From Pectobacterium peruviense (lineage in GTDB: Bacteria; Pseudomonadota; Gammaproteobacteria; Enterobacterales; Enterobacteriaceae), in assembly GCF_002847345.1 (NCBI RefSeq), contig NZ_LXFV01000025.1, positions 62,001 through 126,000 of the forward strand: a stretch of 64,000 nt of DNA, given 5' to 3'. Shown here piece by piece: positions 62,263 to 64,000 of this stretch (position 1 is its first letter; every line of letters starts with the position of its first letter). A program made the translations under genes and the position numbers. The notes below the pieces were generated by a model. That model did not search any database. It worked only from the letters and a program-made list of their open reading frames with translations, and was not told the origin of the DNA.

Positions 62263-64000
62263 ATGAATAATCAGTCAGTTGATGTTGATTTGATTACCAG
62301 GTTTGACAATGAAGCCAAACTGCACGCGCTCGATTCCGTCTATGCCATCGCCGAATTCGACCTGGCAGGGAAACTGATTGAAGCCAATCCTCTTTTTTGC
62401 AAAATGCTGGGCTATAAAAAAGAAGACATTATTCAGAAAAGCCACACGCTTTTTCTGCCAGAAGCACAACGTCAAAAACACGACCATTTCTGGCACGATG
62501 TCATCAAAGGGAATATCAATGCGGGGGAATTTCAACGAAAAACCCAAAAAGGGGATATTATTTGGCTCCACGCTGCATATACGCCAATTATTGATCATTC
62601 AGGTCGTCGGATTGGTGTAATAAAACTGGCGCTTGATATTACTCAGGAAAAACGTCTGATGTCGGAACATCGGGCACAGCTAGATGCGATTGAAAATGCA
62701 CAGGGCGTGATCGAATTTGATAAAGACGGCTATATCACCCACGTCAATAAACACTACCTGATACTGACAGGCTATGAAGCAAAGGAAATTCTCGGTCTGC
62801 ATCACAAATCACTCTGCGATCCCATTTATACCGAACAGGCCGACTATCAAACATTTTGGGAAACCTTGCATCGCGGTCACCCTATCAGCGGGCGCTTCCA
62901 CCGACTGGGTAAAGGCAACCATTCATTCTGGATACAGGCAACTTATAGCCCGATCATGGATAGTGAAGGGAATGTGAGAAAAATCATTAAATATGCTCAC
63001 AACATCACGCAAAACGTCGAAACCGAAAAGAAAGCCCATCAGCAAGGCATCATTCTCGATATCCTGCTGTCAGTGCATGACAGCTTTCTGCTCGATCACA
63101 ATCTGCCTTCAGCCTGCGATAAAGTCTTTGAGCGGTTGCTTGACGTGACCAACAGCAGTTTCGGTTTTATCGCCACGTTGCAGGAAGATGAAGACGGCCA
63201 GTCGCTCTATCTTCCTGCGATTTCCAACCTTGCCTGGGATGAAGAAACCCTAACCTGGTACAGACACCAGCGCAGAACTCACGGCGGCCTGAGACTCCGT
63301 AAACTTGATAATCTGTTTGGCCATGTTGTGACTCACAACACGGTGGTTTGCAGCAACAGCCTGCTGAGGCAAAAGGCTGGCCGGGATCTTCCTCCCATAC
63401 ATCCTGCGCTGCATTCTCTGCTCGGCATTCCTATCACCCACAACGGCAAAGCGATCGGGATGATCGCACTGGCCAACCGCCGAGAAGGTTACGATCAAAC
63501 GATGATCGAGCTACTGGCGCCGTTGGTAAAAACCCTCGGTATCATTATTCATGCGCGTTCGCTTGAGGATGAACGCACACAGATAGAAGCGTCTCTCCGC
63601 TTTAACGCAGGTCATGACTTTCTGACCGGCCTGCCTAATCGCAGCAGCTTCTTCGAGCAAGCCGGCGCGTTTTTTCAGCTCAGGCAGCAAAACCAACACG
63701 CCGATAAAAGCTGCCTGGCAATTATTGATATCGATTTATTCAAAAACATTAATGACCAATTTGGCCATCTGGCTGGCGATGCCGTCCTCAAAGAACTGGC
63801 AATGCTGATGCGCATGTCATTACGTCAGGAAGATCTCGTCGCCCGTCTTGGGGGAGAGGAGTTCATCATCCTGCTAAAAGATGTTCCTTACCAAACCGCC
63901 GTCACGGCTATCGAACGTATTCGTAAAGCGATTGAGCAACATACGCTAGAATACGATCGTCAAAATCTGCATTTCACGATCAGTGCAGGGATCGCCGCCT
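62263..64000 (+). CDS. PAS-PAS-GAF-GGDEF protein (probable diguanylate cyclase), truncated by window end
   Basis: Cytosolic signalling protein; 579 residues are visible and the frame is open at the window edge. PAS 1 is at ~25-130 (AIAEFDLAGKLIEANPLFCKMLGYKKEDI) and PAS 2 at ~140-255 (GVIEFDKDGYITHVNKHYLILTGYEAKEIL). A GAF domain follows at ~280-440 (SSFGFIATLQEDEDGQSLYLP, HPALHSLLGIPITHNGKAIGMIALANR). GGDEF begins at ~450 (HDFLTGLPNRSSFF), with active-site RLGGEEF at ~527-533 and an inhibitory-site RxxD (RQED) five residues before it. It should make cyclic-di-GMP under PAS/GAF control with product inhibition. An EAL domain could follow outside the window. There is no membrane helix. Confidence 0.92.
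   Translation, partial: MNNQSVDVDLITRFDNEAKLHALDSVYAIAEFDLAGKLIEANPLFCKMLGYKKEDIIQKSHTLFLPEAQRQKHDHFWHDVIKGNINAGEFQRKTQKGDIIWLHAAYTPIIDHSGRRIGVIKLALDITQEKRLMSEHRAQLDAIENAQGVIEFDKDGYITHVNKHYLILTGYEAKEILGLHHKSLCDPIYTEQADYQTFWETLHRGHPISGRFHRLGKGNHSFWIQATYSPIMDSEGNVRKIIKYAHNITQNVETEKKAHQQGIILDILLSVHDSFLLDHNLPSACDKVFERLLDVTNSSFGFIATLQEDEDGQSLYLPAISNLAWDEETLTWYRHQRRTHGGLRLRKLDNLFGHVVTHNTVVCSNSLLRQKAGRDLPPIHPALHSLLGIPITHNGKAIGMIALANRREGYDQTMIELLAPLVKTLGIIIHARSLEDERTQIEASLRFNAGHDFLTGLPNRSSFFEQAGAFFQLRQQNQHADKSCLAIIDIDLFKNINDQFGHLAGDAVLKELAMLMRMSLRQEDLVARLGGEEFIILLKDVPYQTAVTAIERIRKAIEQHTLEYDRQNLHFTISAGIAA

Overview
The window looks like chromosomal DNA of a soft-rot enterobacterium, most probably Pectobacterium. 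Proteins are close to their Escherichia coli counterparts and long blocks keep E. coli gene order. Flagellar-type promoters and chemoreceptors are interspersed, and an enterobacterial palindromic intergenic repeat recurs. The genus call is inferred from recognition of protein sequences and synteny; no search was run. I see no rRNA, tRNA, CRISPR array, prophage or insertion sequence.

Layout. Positions 1-8.5 kb hold hexarate catabolism: garR (cut by the window edge), garL, gudD and gudX on the minus strand, then gudP as its own unit, then divergent garD. Together they import D-glucarate/galactarate, dehydrate it to 5-keto-4-deoxy-glucarate, split that to pyruvate plus tartronate semialdehyde, and reduce the latter to glycerate. 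Positions 9.3-12 kb hold an Aer-like energy/redox receptor and two tandem FlxA-like genes, the first behind a textbook sigma-28 promoter. Positions 12-25 kb carry a DUF3820 gene, ligA, then hldE-glnE-ygiF / ygiM-cca / uppP / folB / plsY in E. coli order.

Positions 25-60 kb follow the E. coli 95-min region in order: ppa, ytfP-tamB-tamA, msrA, ytfL, ytfK, ytfJ, cysQ, cpdB, ytfE, fklB, ytfB, rplI-rpsR-priB-rpsF, yjfP, bsmA, yjfL, rlmB-rnr-nsrR. Into this backbone are set accessory genes: four transmembrane chemoreceptors, a flavodoxin-like oxidoreductase, a DUF2502 protein, an indolepyruvate decarboxylase-like enzyme, a DUF488 protein and an rtcB2-prfH RNA-ligase/release-factor pair. The right edge holds a truncated PAS-PAS-GAF-GGDEF protein.

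How it works together. Sensing and motility form one theme: five chemoreceptors, FlxA-like proteins and a probable diguanylate cyclase, several with sigma-28-like promoters. One receptor also has a perfect FNR-type palindrome. Nitrosative stress is another: nsrR lies about 16 kb from its probable target ytfE, which has a near-consensus NsrR operator. RNA and ribosome maintenance is a third: rnr, rlmB, cca, and rtcB2-prfH, the most interesting accessory system here. Several conclusions on promoters and operators rest on motif reading by eye only.
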